64,000 bases of DNA from JBAYDV01 sp041668045 (lineage in GTDB: Bacteria; Bacteroidota; Bacteroidia; Bacteroidales; UBA932). The stretch lies in NCBI GenBank assembly GCA_041668045.1, contig JBAYDV010000001.1:22834-86833 (forward strand), written 5' to 3'. The translations under genes were made by a program, and so were the position numbers. Shown in pieces: positions 34,419 through 43,068 of the stretch (positions are counted from its first letter, which is position 1; every line of letters starts with the position of its first letter). The notes below the pieces were generated by a model, which worked only from the letters and a program-made list of their open reading frames with translations, did not search any database and had not been told where the DNA came from.

Positions 34419-34597
34419 GATTTATAGTAAATTAAGTTGATTAAATAACTTCTAAACAATTAACAAAATTAACAATTTGTAACACATTAACAAAAATTAT
34501 ATCATATTGTTTATCAAATCTTTTGTTTAAGAAATAAATCATTATAAAAACAATGTTTTTTCCTTATATTAAATTTATTATTATTTTTACATTATAT

Positions 34598-35050
34598 ATG
34601 AAAATTAAAATGCAAACAGTAAGAATAACGAAGGAATTTAAATTCGAAGGGGCGCACGCTCTTTTAAACTACGATGGGAAATGTCGTCACATACACGGAC
34701 ATTCTTATATACTACATGTAACAGTAAAAGGCACACCAGAGGATAATGAATTAAGCCCAAAATATGGTATGCTAATAGACTTTAGTATCCTAAAAAAAAT
34801 AGTAAATGAAAATATACTAGATAAATTCGACCACGCACTTATTCTGAGAGAAAACGCACCACTTTCAGAAGATATTAAAAATATATATGGCAATGTTATA
34901 ACAGTAGCTTTTCAACCTACCTGCGAAAATCTAGTCATATATTTTGCAGAACAAATCAAAAAATCTTTACCTGCAAACGTTCAACTTTATTCATTAAAAC
35001 TTTACGAAACTGCTACATCATTCGCTGAGTGGTATGCCGAAGAAAATTAA
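34598..35050 (+). CDS. queD: 6-pyruvoyl-tetrahydropterin synthase/QueD family protein
   Basis: A 150-residue member of the PTPS/QueD family, which turns dihydroneopterin triphosphate into 6-carboxytetrahydropterin for queuosine synthesis. Zinc-binding His residues are in EGAHALL and HIHGHSY; the catalytic Cys directly precedes them (GKCRHIHGH). The His/Asp pair FDHALIL and the C-terminal Glu in YETATSFAEWY complete the site. An in-frame ATG at 34553 would add 15 hydrophobic residues not found in the family, so the ATG at 34598 (or 34610) is preferred. No other queuosine genes are near. It is followed by polA after 9 bases. Confidence 0.87.
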   Translation: MKIKMQTVRITKEFKFEGAHALLNYDGKCRHIHGHSYILHVTVKGTPEDNELSPKYGMLIDFSILKKIVNENILDKFDHALILRENAPLSEDIKNIYGNVITVAFQPTCENLVIYFAEQIKKSLPANVQLYSLKLYETATSFAEWYAEEN

Positions 35051-35059
35051 ATACCATTT

Positions 35060-37744
35060 ATGAAAAAATTATTCCTGATAGACGGACATGCCCTTATTTT
35101 CAGAATGTACTACGCCTTCTTAAGGCGCCCTATGATTAACTCTAAGGGACAAGACACATCTATTCTTTTTGGCTTTATGAAATACCTGCTTGAGTTGATT
35201 AAAAGAGAAGAACCAACACACCTCGCTGTCGTATTCGACCCTCCTGGTAAAAACTTTCGTCATGAAGCATTTCCAAAATACAAAGCCAATAGAAGTGCCA
35301 CTCCAGAATTAATAATAGAAGCACTCGAGCCACTTACAGAACTAGTAAAATCCATCAACTTACCAGTTCTGATGATTAGTGGATACGAAGCAGACGATGT
35401 CATAGGAGCCACAGCTAACAAAGCAGAAAAAAATGGATATGAAGTATATATGGTCACTCCAGACAAAGACTTAGGCCAATTAGTCACAGACCACATACAT
35501 CAATACAAACCAGGTAAATCTGGTGCAGCAGACGAGATATGGGACAAGAAGAAGATATGTGATAAATACAACATAAAAGACCCTAAACAAGTCATAGACA
35601 TTCTAGCACTTTGGGGAGATGCCGCAGACAACATACCTGGAGTAAGAGGTATTGGAGAAGTAGGCTCTAAAAAACTTATAGGGCAATATGGAAGCGTAGA
35701 AAACATCTATAAGCATCTTGACGAGCTCAAACCAAAACAAGCAGAGAAATTTATAGAAAACAAAGAAACAGCTCTACTAAGTAAATTTCTAGTAACCATC
35801 AAGACTGATATTCCAATAGATATTAATGCCGAAGATTTAAAAGTAGAATTTAGCAATATTGCAAAAGCTAAAGAACTATTCAGTAAATATGAATTTAGAT
35901 CTCTTTTTAATCTTTTACCTTTCGACGATTCAGCTGAATCATCAAGCACTAATAATACAAAAACAGCCAAAACTCTTCTTTTCAAAAACATAGACATAGC
36001 TGAAATGAGAGCCATATCTTTAAACTCTCGTCAATGTGTCATCAAAATAGTCAATGAAAAGATAATATTAGCTGCAGAAGACAAGATAGTAGTGCTAAAC
36101 ACTCTTGACGAAGCTAAAGACATATTAGAAAATGAAAAGATTCTTAAAATAGGCTACGATTTAAAAGAAGCTATCAAGGTGCTGAGAAAACACGATATAG
36201 CCTTAAAAGGATATCTCGCAGATATCGCATTAATGCACTATCTCATAAACCCAGAAATTACGCACAGTCTTGACATGCTTTCCAGAACATATCTTGACAT
36301 AGACATAAGCAACATATCCGCTTCAAATAATGATTTGCAAGAAGAATCTTCAGACACGACATCTGCACCAGAGCTAGAACCTGATTTATTCTCAACTCCT
36401 AGCGAAGAAAAAAAGATATCAACTAAAATAGACGAAAGGACTAAAGCAGAAACAGTCATTACATATAAACTATATAATGTACTCCATAAACTATTTTTAA
36501 AAGACGAAACATTAAAAAATCTCTATGATACTATGGAGATGCCTCTTTTAAGAGTTCTTGCAGATATGGAATTTGAAGGAGTCACCATAGACCCTATATT
36601 ACTACAAGACTATAGTAAAGAACTAACGATGCAAATGAATAAAATAGAACAAAAGATTCGTGAAGCATCTAACTCTCCTACTCTAAACATCTCTTCTCCT
36701 AAACAATTAGGCATAGTACTATATGATATTATGAAAATCAATCCAAAGGTTAAAAAAAATAAAAATGGCAATTACCCTACGGATGAAAAGACCTTGAATT
36801 CTCTTTTAGATGTAAATCCTATAGTTCAAGACATATTAGATTATAGAGAAATAAAAAAACTTGTTTCTACATACATAAACCCGCTTCCTGGTCAGATAAA
36901 TCCAGAAACACACAAAATACATACCACTTTCAATCAGGCACTTACAGCCACTGGAAGACTTAGTTCATCAAACCCTAATTTACAAAACATACCCAATAGA
37001 ACATCTATGGGTAGAGAAATTAGAAAAGCATTTATCCCAAGTCACGAAGATGGATTCATCGTATCTGCCGATTATTCACAGATAGAACTTAGGATAATGG
37101 CAGCACTAAGTGAAGACCCAAGTATGATTAGCGACTTCAATGCTGGAAAAGACATACATACAGCTACTTCAGCCAAAATATATCATATTTCGGATGAAGA
37201 AGTTACGAAAGAACAGCGAACAAAAGCCAAAACTGCAAACTTTGGTATAATTTATGGAATATCATCTCATGGACTTTCTCAGAGACTACATATACCATAT
37301 GCAGAATCAAAAGAGCTTATAAGTGAATATTTTAAACATTATCCAGCAGTTCAGGCATACATGGAAAGGATGAAAAAAAGTGCCAAAGAAAAAGGATATG
37401 TCGAAACACTATTTAATAGGAAAAGATACTTACCTAATATAAACTCTAGAAACCATAATGTTATGGCTCTAGCTGAACGAAATGCTATAAATGCGCCAAT
37501 ACAAGGAACAGCAGCAGACATAATTAAAATGGCGATGATAAACATTTGGAAACGACTCAATGAAGGTAAATTTAAAAGTAAAATGGTCCTTCAGATCCAC
37601 GATGAGCTTATATTGGATGTAGTAAAAGAAGAAGTAGATGAAATAGTTAAAATCGTTAAAGATGAAATGGAAAATGTAATTAAATTATCCGTTCCTTTAA
37701 CTGTAGAATGTAATTATGGAAAAAATTGGCTCGAAGCACATTGA
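35060..37744 (+). CDS. polA: DNA polymerase I with degenerate 3'-5' exonuclease domain
   Basis: An 894-residue DNA polymerase I for Okazaki fragment processing and repair. The N-terminal 5' nuclease (about 1-290) is intact: DGHALIFRMYY, YEADDVIGA, DKDLGQLV, GDAADNIPGVRGIG. The polymerase (about 500-894) has motif A DYSQIELRIMA, motif B KTANFGIIYG and motif C QIHDELI. The middle domain (about 305-480) lacks the proofreading motifs: no DxE of Exo I, GYDLKEAIKVL where Exo II needs N and D, and no YxxxD of Exo III, so it is probably structural only. An acidic linker follows it (about 430-460). Its end overlaps the sigma factor gene by 29 bases. Confidence 0.95.
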   Translation: MKKLFLIDGHALIFRMYYAFLRRPMINSKGQDTSILFGFMKYLLELIKREEPTHLAVVFDPPGKNFRHEAFPKYKANRSATPELIIEALEPLTELVKSINLPVLMISGYEADDVIGATANKAEKNGYEVYMVTPDKDLGQLVTDHIHQYKPGKSGAADEIWDKKKICDKYNIKDPKQVIDILALWGDAADNIPGVRGIGEVGSKKLIGQYGSVENIYKHLDELKPKQAEKFIENKETALLSKFLVTIKTDIPIDINAEDLKVEFSNIAKAKELFSKYEFRSLFNLLPFDDSAESSSTNNTKTAKTLLFKNIDIAEMRAISLNSRQCVIKIVNEKIILAAEDKIVVLNTLDEAKDILENEKILKIGYDLKEAIKVLRKHDIALKGYLADIALMHYLINPEITHSLDMLSRTYLDIDISNISASNNDLQEESSDTTSAPELEPDLFSTPSEEKKISTKIDERTKAETVITYKLYNVLHKLFLKDETLKNLYDTMEMPLLRVLADMEFEGVTIDPILLQDYSKELTMQMNKIEQKIREASNSPTLNISSPKQLGIVLYDIMKINPKVKKNKNGNYPTDEKTLNSLLDVNPIVQDILDYREIKKLVSTYINPLPGQINPETHKIHTTFNQALTATGRLSSSNPNLQNIPNRTSMGREIRKAFIPSHEDGFIVSADYSQIELRIMAALSEDPSMISDFNAGKDIHTATSAKIYHISDEEVTKEQRTKAKTANFGIIYGISSHGLSQRLHIPYAESKELISEYFKHYPAVQAYMERMKKSAKEKGYVETLFNRKRYLPNINSRNHNVMALAERNAINAPIQGTAADIIKMAMINIWKRLNEGKFKSKMVLQIHDELILDVVKEEVDEIVKIVKDEMENVIKLSVPLTVECNYGKNWLEAH

Positions 37745-38294
37745 TGATTCTCTTTCTGACGCTGAACTTATAGAATTAGCGAAAAAAAAAGAAAATTTAG
37801 CTTACTCTATACTCTTTAATAGATATAGGATAGGGCTTACTAACTATTTATCCAAATACTTAGGGCCAAAAGATGTAGAAGACATAACACAAGAATGCAT
37901 GATCAAAGCCTACCTAGCGCTAGGCAGTTATAATTTTAAATATTCATTCTCTACATGGTTATTTTCTATAGGTCGAAATGCTGCGATAGATTTGATACGT
38001 AAAACAAGCAATAAATCGACTTTAGAAATAGAAGAAACATCCACTGATATAATAATAGACAATTCTAACTCTAATCCAGAAGAACATATATTAAGCAACG
38101 AAGCATACTACAGCATAGTTAATCAAATATTAAAATTAAATCCAACATACCGCACAGTAGCTAAATTACGATTTCTTGATGGATATGCATACGAAGAAAT
38201 AGCTAAAGAATTAAATTTATCTATAAACACTGTCAAAACCAGACTAAGAAGAGCTAAAGAAATACTGCTGCAGAAAAATCATTTATGGAAATAA
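37716..38294 (+). CDS. RNA polymerase sigma factor, sigma-70 family (ECF type)
   Basis: A 192-residue sigma factor with region 2 (about 25-95; NRYRIGLTNYLSKYLG, DVEDITQECMIKAY, STWLFSIGRNAAIDLIRK) and region 4 (about 135-185; LRFLDGYAYEEIAKELNLS, TVKTRLRRAKE). Regions 1 and 3 are absent, as in ECF factors. No anti-sigma gene lies next to it. It overlaps the 3' end of polA by 29 bases and the start of rsmG by 10, so it is probably translated from the same mRNA as both. Target genes cannot be inferred from the sequence. Confidence 0.9.
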   Translation: MEKIGSKHIDDSLSDAELIELAKKKENLAYSILFNRYRIGLTNYLSKYLGPKDVEDITQECMIKAYLALGSYNFKYSFSTWLFSIGRNAAIDLIRKTSNKSTLEIEETSTDIIIDNSNSNPEEHILSNEAYYSIVNQILKLNPTYRTVAKLRFLDGYAYEEIAKELNLSINTVKTRLRRAKEILLQKNHLWK

Positions 38295-38920
38295 AAATGG
38301 GAATAGAAATAATAGAAAAGTACTTCACTGAACTAAATGAAGACCAGATACAGAAATACAAAACACTTTTTCCACTCTACAGCGACTGGAACTCAAAAAT
38401 AAATGTAATATCACGAAAAGACATAGACAAACTATATCTACACCATGTTCTTCACTCCTTAGCCATAGCGAAATACATATCATTTCCTGATCATGCTAAA
38501 GTTCTAGACCTAGGCACCGGAGGAGGATTTCCAGGCATACCATTAGCCATCATGTTTCCGAATGTACATTTCACACTCTGCGACTCTATACGTAAAAAAA
38601 TCAAAGTCGCTACAGAAGTAAAGGACGCCCTTACTCTAGGCAATGTGGAAACAATAGTCTCGCGAGCAGAAGAGCTAAGTGGAAGCTATGATTACATAGT
38701 AAGCAGAGCTGTCAGTGATTTAAGAAATTTAGTACCCTGGACTAAACACTTAGGAGCAAAAGAAGTAATATGTTTAAAAGGTGGAGATGTAATTAAAGAA
38801 ATGTCTGAGTCAGCTAAACTCCTCAATATCAAAATAAACAGATTTAAAGCTATAAATATTAGTGATTGGTTTGATGAAGAGTATTTTGTTGAGAAAAAGA
38901 TTGTTATTCTTAGAAAATAA
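38285..38920 (+). CDS. rsmG: 16S rRNA m7G527 methyltransferase
   Basis: A 211-residue SAM-dependent methyltransferase (GidB/RsmG) that makes m7G527 in 16S rRNA. The SAM motif is VLDLGTGGGFPGIPLA, followed by the family segments LCDSIRKKIK and VSRAVSDL. An ATG 12 bases downstream (38297) is an equally plausible start and would remove the 10-base overlap with the sigma gene. Loss of RsmG is a known route to low-level streptomycin resistance. The end abuts the rpmH promoter. Confidence 0.93.
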   Translation: MEIKMGIEIIEKYFTELNEDQIQKYKTLFPLYSDWNSKINVISRKDIDKLYLHHVLHSLAIAKYISFPDHAKVLDLGTGGGFPGIPLAIMFPNVHFTLCDSIRKKIKVATEVKDALTLGNVETIVSRAEELSGSYDYIVSRAVSDLRNLVPWTKHLGAKEVICLKGGDVIKEMSESAKLLNIKINRFKAINISDWFDEEYFVEKKIVILRK

Positions 38921-38951
38921 TTTGTATTCTAAAACAAAAGCCTTATATTTG
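38921..38951 (+). promoter_or_regulatory. promoter of rpmH
   Basis: TTTG at 38921-38924, 19 bases, then TATATTTG at 38944-38951. The start codon lies about 32 bases after the expected start of transcription. The context around the -7 box is the same as at the initiator tRNA promoter. Confidence 0.65.
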
Positions 38952-38988
38952 CACTCCATTTCGAAGAAATATATAAAAAATAAATAAT

Positions 38989-39141
38989 ATGAAACGTACA
39001 TTTCAACCATCTCAGCGTAAACGCCGTAACAAACACGGATTTCGTGAACGTATGTCTACACCTAACGGACGTAGAGTGTTAGCATCTCGTCGTCGTCACG
39101 GTCGTAAAAAACTAACTGTATCATCTGAGAATTTATACTAG
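38989..39141 (+). CDS. rpmH: 50S ribosomal protein L34
   Basis: A 50-residue, highly basic protein that starts MKRTFQPSQRKRRNKHGF and contains GRRVLASRRRHGRKKL, the universal L34 pattern, with a C-terminal extension SSENLY. Its arginine codons are mainly CGT, unlike the AGA-rich genes around it, as expected for a highly expressed gene. It has its own promoter and is followed by a terminator at 39167-39198. The dnaA/rnpA neighbours that flank rpmH in many bacteria are absent here. Confidence 0.97.
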   Translation: MKRTFQPSQRKRRNKHGFRERMSTPNGRRVLASRRRHGRKKLTVSSENLY

Positions 39142-39166
39142 TCTAGTTTTATAGAAAATTAGTTTG

Positions 39167-39198
39167 AGGCTGTTTCGCAGAGCGAATGCAGCCTTTTA
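39167..39198 (+). terminator. intrinsic terminator after rpmH
   Basis: AGGCTG (39167-39172) pairs with CAGCCT (39089+100 to 39194) and inner TTCGC pairs with GCGAA, giving a strong hairpin followed by TTTTATT. It ends the rpmH transcript before the PASTA gene. Confidence 0.75.
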
Positions 39199-39222
39199 TT
39201 ATATATATATTGATTTTATTTG

Positions 39223-39230
39223 TATTTTTG
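39223..39230 (+). promoter_or_regulatory. candidate -7 box (TATTTTTG) for the PASTA protein/rluD genes
   Basis: TATTTTTG matches TAnnTTTG 22 bases upstream of the ATG at 39253, just after the rpmH terminator. No good -33 TTG at 19 bases. Confidence 0.35.
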
Positions 39231-39252
39231 AAGTATAAGCACTATTAAAATC

Positions 39253-40074
39253 ATGGAAAAGAGTCAAAAGAAAAAACACACATTTTTAAAAAATTTAGCA
39301 TTAGCTTTATTTATTTTATTAATATTATTCGTAACTATCGTAATATCACTTAATAAAATCACACGTCATAATCAAGAAGTTATTGTTCCTGATTTATACG
39401 GCATGTCCATAGAAAAGGCCCACAGAGCTACTGCTGCTAACGAGTTTAATCTCGATGTAACCGACTCTATTTACTCCAAAAGATTAATGCCCGGTGCTAT
39501 CGCTAAACAAAACCCTAAAGCAGGAAGTCACGTAAAAAAAGGAAGAAGAATAATCCTTACAGTTAACGCTAAGGACTATAAAAAGACCACAATGCCTAAT
39601 CTAGTAGGTTTTTCTCTTAGACAAGCCAAGACTGAAATCTTAGGACACAACTTAAACGTAGGTACTCTGAATTATGTAACAGATATAGCTACTGATAATG
39701 TATTAGGTCAGAAAATTAACGGCAGAGATATAGAACCAGGAACTATTCTAGCAGAAGGTACTTCTATCGATTTAGAAGTAGGCGTAAAAGAATCACAAAA
39801 TTTCACCTATGTACCACAAGTACTAGGTTATAAATTACACTCAGCTAAAAGTTTTCTTATAGATAATTCATTGAACATATCATATATAAATTATGATAGA
39901 ACAGTTAAAACATATCAAGACACTTTATCTGCTCTAGTATATAAAACAATACCTGCAGCTTCTAACACATTCTCAGTTCCTAGAGGTTCAGAAGTTTCAT
40001 TATTTCTAACCACCGATGAATCTAAAATTATTTTTCCTGTAGATAGTACAGAAATCATAAACAACATACAATAA
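39253..40074 (+). CDS. PASTA-domain membrane protein without a kinase domain
   Basis: A 273-residue bitopic protein. A short basic cytoplasmic N-terminus (KKKHTFLKN) is followed by one membrane helix (about 13-36), then three PASTA domains (about 43-110, 113-180 and 188-255; VIVPDLYGMSIEKAH, TMPNLVGFSLRQAK, VPQVLGYKLHSAK). PASTA domains bind muropeptides or peptidoglycan in Ser/Thr kinases and PBPs, but this protein has neither. Such PASTA-only proteins are common in Bacteroidota and their function is unknown. It is directly followed by rluD, whose ATG begins on the next base after the stop. Confidence 0.85.
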   Translation: MEKSQKKKHTFLKNLALALFILLILFVTIVISLNKITRHNQEVIVPDLYGMSIEKAHRATAANEFNLDVTDSIYSKRLMPGAIAKQNPKAGSHVKKGRRIILTVNAKDYKKTTMPNLVGFSLRQAKTEILGHNLNVGTLNYVTDIATDNVLGQKINGRDIEPGTILAEGTSIDLEVGVKESQNFTYVPQVLGYKLHSAKSFLIDNSLNISYINYDRTVKTYQDTLSALVYKTIPAASNTFSVPRGSEVSLFLTTDESKIIFPVDSTEIINNIQ

Positions 40075-41148
40075 ATGCTTAAAAAAGAAGATACTCTTCT
40101 AAATGAAGACGAGTTAGTAGAAGATAATTTCGATGAAGATGTCGAAATGTTCGAACATTTTCGTTTCAAAGTAGATAAAGGTCAAGCATTACTTAGAATA
40201 GATAAATTTCTTACTCTAAGAATGGAGCATACTTCTAGACATAAAATTCAGCTAGCCATAAAAGCTAATTATGTCAAAGTAAATGATAATGTAGTAAAAG
40301 CTAATTATAAAGTTAAACCTCTAGACATCATAACAATATCACTCCCTTATGAACGAAGAGGATTCGAAATTATTCCAGAAGATATACCTCTCGATATAAG
40401 ATATGAAGATGATGACCTTCTAGTAGTCAATAAACCTGCAGGTCTGGTAGTTCATCCAGGCTGTGGACATTATACTGGCACTCTAGTAAATGGTCTTGCA
40501 TTCTACTTAAATATACATCAAGGGCCTGAAGGTAAAGATGATGGCATGGGAGTATTAGTTCACAGGATAGATAAAGACACCTCAGGAACCCTATTGGTAG
40601 CTAAAAATGATGAAACTCAGTTAGGTCTAGCTAAACAATTTTTCGATCATAGCATAGACAGAAAATATATAGCTATCGTATGGGGAGATTTAGAAAATGA
40701 TGAAGGCACTATTACTGGTAATCTAGCTCGTGACCCTAAAGACAGATTAAGATTTAAAGTCTTCGAAGATCCGTCTATAGGTAAACATGCTGTCACTCAT
40801 TATAAAGTAATAGAAAGACTAGGTTATGTCACAGTAGTTCAATGTATATTAGAAACAGGGCGTACACATCAAATCAGGGTCCACATGAACTACATAGGAC
40901 ATCCATTATTTAACGATGCTCGTTATGGTGGGGACAGAATTATTAAAGGTCCTCTATATTCTAAATATCGTCAGTTTATAGATAATTGTTTCGCTTTATG
41001 TCCCAGACAAGCTTTACATGCTAAAACTCTTGGTTTTGTTCATCCTAAAACCAAGAAATATATTAAAGTAGAAAGTGAGATTCCTTCTGATATGATAGCA
41101 GTAATGGATAAGTTTCGTAATTTTATCAAATCACGTCAAGATATTTAA
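40075..41148 (+). CDS. rluD: 23S rRNA pseudouridine synthase, RluD family
   Basis: A 357-residue RluA/RluD-type enzyme. An acidic N-terminal stretch (about 1-30, EDTLLNEDELVEDN) precedes an S4 domain (about 38-95; LRIDKFLTLRMEHTSRHK) and a catalytic domain with the active Asp in VHRIDKDTSGTLLVAK and RTHQIRVHMNYIGHP. RluD modifies helix 69 of 23S rRNA (U1911, 1915, 1917 in E. coli); assignment to RluD rather than RluC relies on length and on the N-terminal S4. It starts directly after the PASTA stop codon, a fixed pairing that suggests co-expression. Confidence 0.9.
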   Translation: MLKKEDTLLNEDELVEDNFDEDVEMFEHFRFKVDKGQALLRIDKFLTLRMEHTSRHKIQLAIKANYVKVNDNVVKANYKVKPLDIITISLPYERRGFEIIPEDIPLDIRYEDDDLLVVNKPAGLVVHPGCGHYTGTLVNGLAFYLNIHQGPEGKDDGMGVLVHRIDKDTSGTLLVAKNDETQLGLAKQFFDHSIDRKYIAIVWGDLENDEGTITGNLARDPKDRLRFKVFEDPSIGKHAVTHYKVIERLGYVTVVQCILETGRTHQIRVHMNYIGHPLFNDARYGGDRIIKGPLYSKYRQFIDNCFALCPRQALHAKTLGFVHPKTKKYIKVESEIPSDMIAVMDKFRNFIKSRQDI

Positions 41149-41182
41149 TAATATAGTCGTAAATAAATTTACACTAATATTA
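41149..41182. terminator. possible bidirectional hairpin between rluD and the rRNA methyltransferase gene
   Basis: TAATATAGTCGTAAA (41149-41163) and its near complement (41168-41182) can form a 14-bp stem with two single-base bulges and a TAAA loop between convergent genes. It is AT-rich and has no T tract, so it may be only partly effective. Confidence 0.35.
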
Positions 41183-42619
41183 TCGACGAATTTTCCAAAG
41201 ATTATTAGTCCTGTTACCTAAGTTTTTAACAAAACCTACAGGACTATTTTGATATTTTATTAATATATATCCTTTAGGATATTCTTTCTCTTCGGCAGAC
41301 TTTGATAATACCAGAGATTGCTTACTTAGATATTTATCAATTTCTTCAGTACTTGCATCATATGATGAGAAACTTGCAGAATCTATCGTTTCTGACAATG
41401 CGAAATCAGCATCATATACGAGTATATCCCTTTTTAATGTGCCGATGACTACTCCAGAATGTATGCTTTTTAGTCTAGATTCTACGAAAAGCATCTCTTC
41501 ATATTCATCTATCGGATATGCTTTTACGAAATTATTTTTTTGAAATAATTTATAACCGTCTTTTATTCCTTTAATATTAAAAGAAGAAGGAAGAAAACTC
41601 ATATTACCCGGTAGTATAACTTTTCCTTTTTTAGATGTTTTGATTTTTTCTTCTCTAGGAGCTTCACTGGTTTTCCTCAACATAGCGAAGAAAAAACCTT
41701 CTCCATCTACCAGACCAGGAAGAAATTTATATCCTCCCATTTCAGTTTTTACAACTTTAGTAGAGTTATTAGTCGATATATCTTTATCATAATATTCTAC
41801 AGAAACTACTTCTGCACCTAGAGTTTCACATATCCATTTAATATTATCATCATCCTCATAATGATTAAACGTACATGTGGAATAAATCATTATACCATCT
41901 TTTTTCAGTGATGGCCATATGTCAGCTATGATTCTATGTTGTCGAGACTGACAGTGTTTGACATTGTCCAAAGACCATTCCTGGCGTGCTTTCATGTCTT
42001 TTTTAAACATACCTTCGCCAGAGCAAGGTACATCTGCCAATATGAGGTCGAAGAAATTACCTAGACGATTAAAATCTTTTGGGTCGTTATTGGTGACTAT
42101 CACATTAGAAGAGCCCCATTTGGATATATTTTCTGCGAGAATGCTGCTTCTGTTTCTAATGACCTCATTAGAAACTAAGTAGCATGACTCTATTGCCTTA
42201 AATAATGATAATACATGTGTTGACTTGCCACCAGGGGCTGCACACAAATCTAACATTCTATAGTTTCTATTGGCAGATTCTTTTATTGCCTTAAAACTAG
42301 AACTGGCTATCAGTTGTTTTATAGCAGGTTCTATGCCCATAGAAGAAGATTCTTGTACGTAGTATGCTCCTGTCTGAAATCCTGGTTCATCGCGAAATCT
42401 GGGACGTGGAGATATATAATAAGCTTCATCTGCCCATGTTATAGGAGAAAGTGTATATTCTCCAGATAACTTTTGCGATGACTTGTGGTTGAATCGTATA
42501 GATGTTTTGACTTCAGTGGCATCAAGTCCTTTTTTGACTATCTCACTATTTTCTTCACCTACAGATTCTTTTAATAAAGAAATAAATTCTTTTGGAAGCT
42601 CTACGAAAGAATCATTCAT
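41180..42619 (-). CDS. rRNA cytosine-C5 methyltransferase (NOL1/NOP2/Sun family, RsmF-like)
   Basis: A 479-residue SAM-dependent RNA m5C methyltransferase. The SAM site reads DLCAAPGGKSTHVL, the first Cys lies in ADVPCSGEGMFKKD, and the catalytic Cys in STCTFNHYED. The C-terminal third (about 350-479) is a PUA-like RNA-binding region as in RsmF/YebU. The family modifies 16S or 23S rRNA; RsmF (16S m5C1407) is the closest in layout, but the exact target is not proven. It is the third gene of a pyrE transcript (1 base after the SRPBCC gene). Confidence 0.88.
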   Translation of the reverse strand: MNDSFVELPKEFISLLKESVGEENSEIVKKGLDATEVKTSIRFNHKSSQKLSGEYTLSPITWADEAYYISPRPRFRDEPGFQTGAYYVQESSSMGIEPAIKQLIASSSFKAIKESANRNYRMLDLCAAPGGKSTHVLSLFKAIESCYLVSNEVIRNRSSILAENISKWGSSNVIVTNNDPKDFNRLGNFFDLILADVPCSGEGMFKKDMKARQEWSLDNVKHCQSRQHRIIADIWPSLKKDGIMIYSTCTFNHYEDDDNIKWICETLGAEVVSVEYYDKDISTNNSTKVVKTEMGGYKFLPGLVDGEGFFFAMLRKTSEAPREEKIKTSKKGKVILPGNMSFLPSSFNIKGIKDGYKLFQKNNFVKAYPIDEYEEMLFVESRLKSIHSGVVIGTLKRDILVYDADFALSETIDSASFSSYDASTEEIDKYLSKQSLVLSKSAEEKEYPKGYILIKYQNSPVGFVKNLGNRTNNLWKIRR

Positions 42620-42620
42620 A

Positions 42621-43067
42621 TTAGCTGAAATCTTTGATATTCACCTTAGACATATCTGGCATCTCTCCGCTAACGGCTTTTTCTATTTGTTCTGTCATTT
42701 TATCTACAGCACTTTGTAATTTCCCTCCTATCATCATTTTCATCATGGTGTTCAATTCAGCATTTACTTCTATTTGAAATAATGTACTGTCTAAACCAAC
42801 TGGTGAAAGATGAAATTTTACTTTAAAGGGAAATGGAGATGAACCTTCGTCTTTCATTACTACTAAAGAATAAGGGACTCTCTCCTCTATTCTAATACCG
42901 ACGTTCATGCCCTTGACGTTAGCTATGATACTATCTGCATCGGCAGTAACTTTACTCTTCATGTCCTCAGGTAGATTCATAACGAAGTAGCTTAGATTTG
43001 AAAAAACATTAAATATTTCAAATGGTGTTCGCTTAATAAGTACTTCTTTTCCAAATACGTCTGTCAT
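42621..43067 (-). CDS. SRPBCC-family protein of unknown function
   Basis: A 148-residue protein with the START/polyketide-cyclase fold pattern: an N-terminal strand-helix (VLIKRTPFEIFNVFSN), a run of beta strands, and a long C-terminal helix (MMKMMIGGKLQSAVDKM). The family binds lipids or other hydrophobic ligands. There is no signal peptide. It starts 1 base after pyrE and ends 1 base before the methyltransferase gene, so it is fully embedded in that operon. No specific role can be assigned. Confidence 0.72.
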   Translation of the reverse strand: MTDVFGKEVLIKRTPFEIFNVFSNLSYFVMNLPEDMKSKVTADADSIIANVKGMNVGIRIEERVPYSLVVMKDEGSSPFPFKVKFHLSPVGLDSTLFQIEVNAELNTMMKMMIGGKLQSAVDKMTEQIEKAVSGEMPDMSKVNIKDFS

Positions 43068-43068
43068 A

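Noticed and set aside
34553..34597. Upstream ATG for queD
   Set aside because: It would add a hydrophobic 15-residue extension that cytosolic QueD proteins lack.
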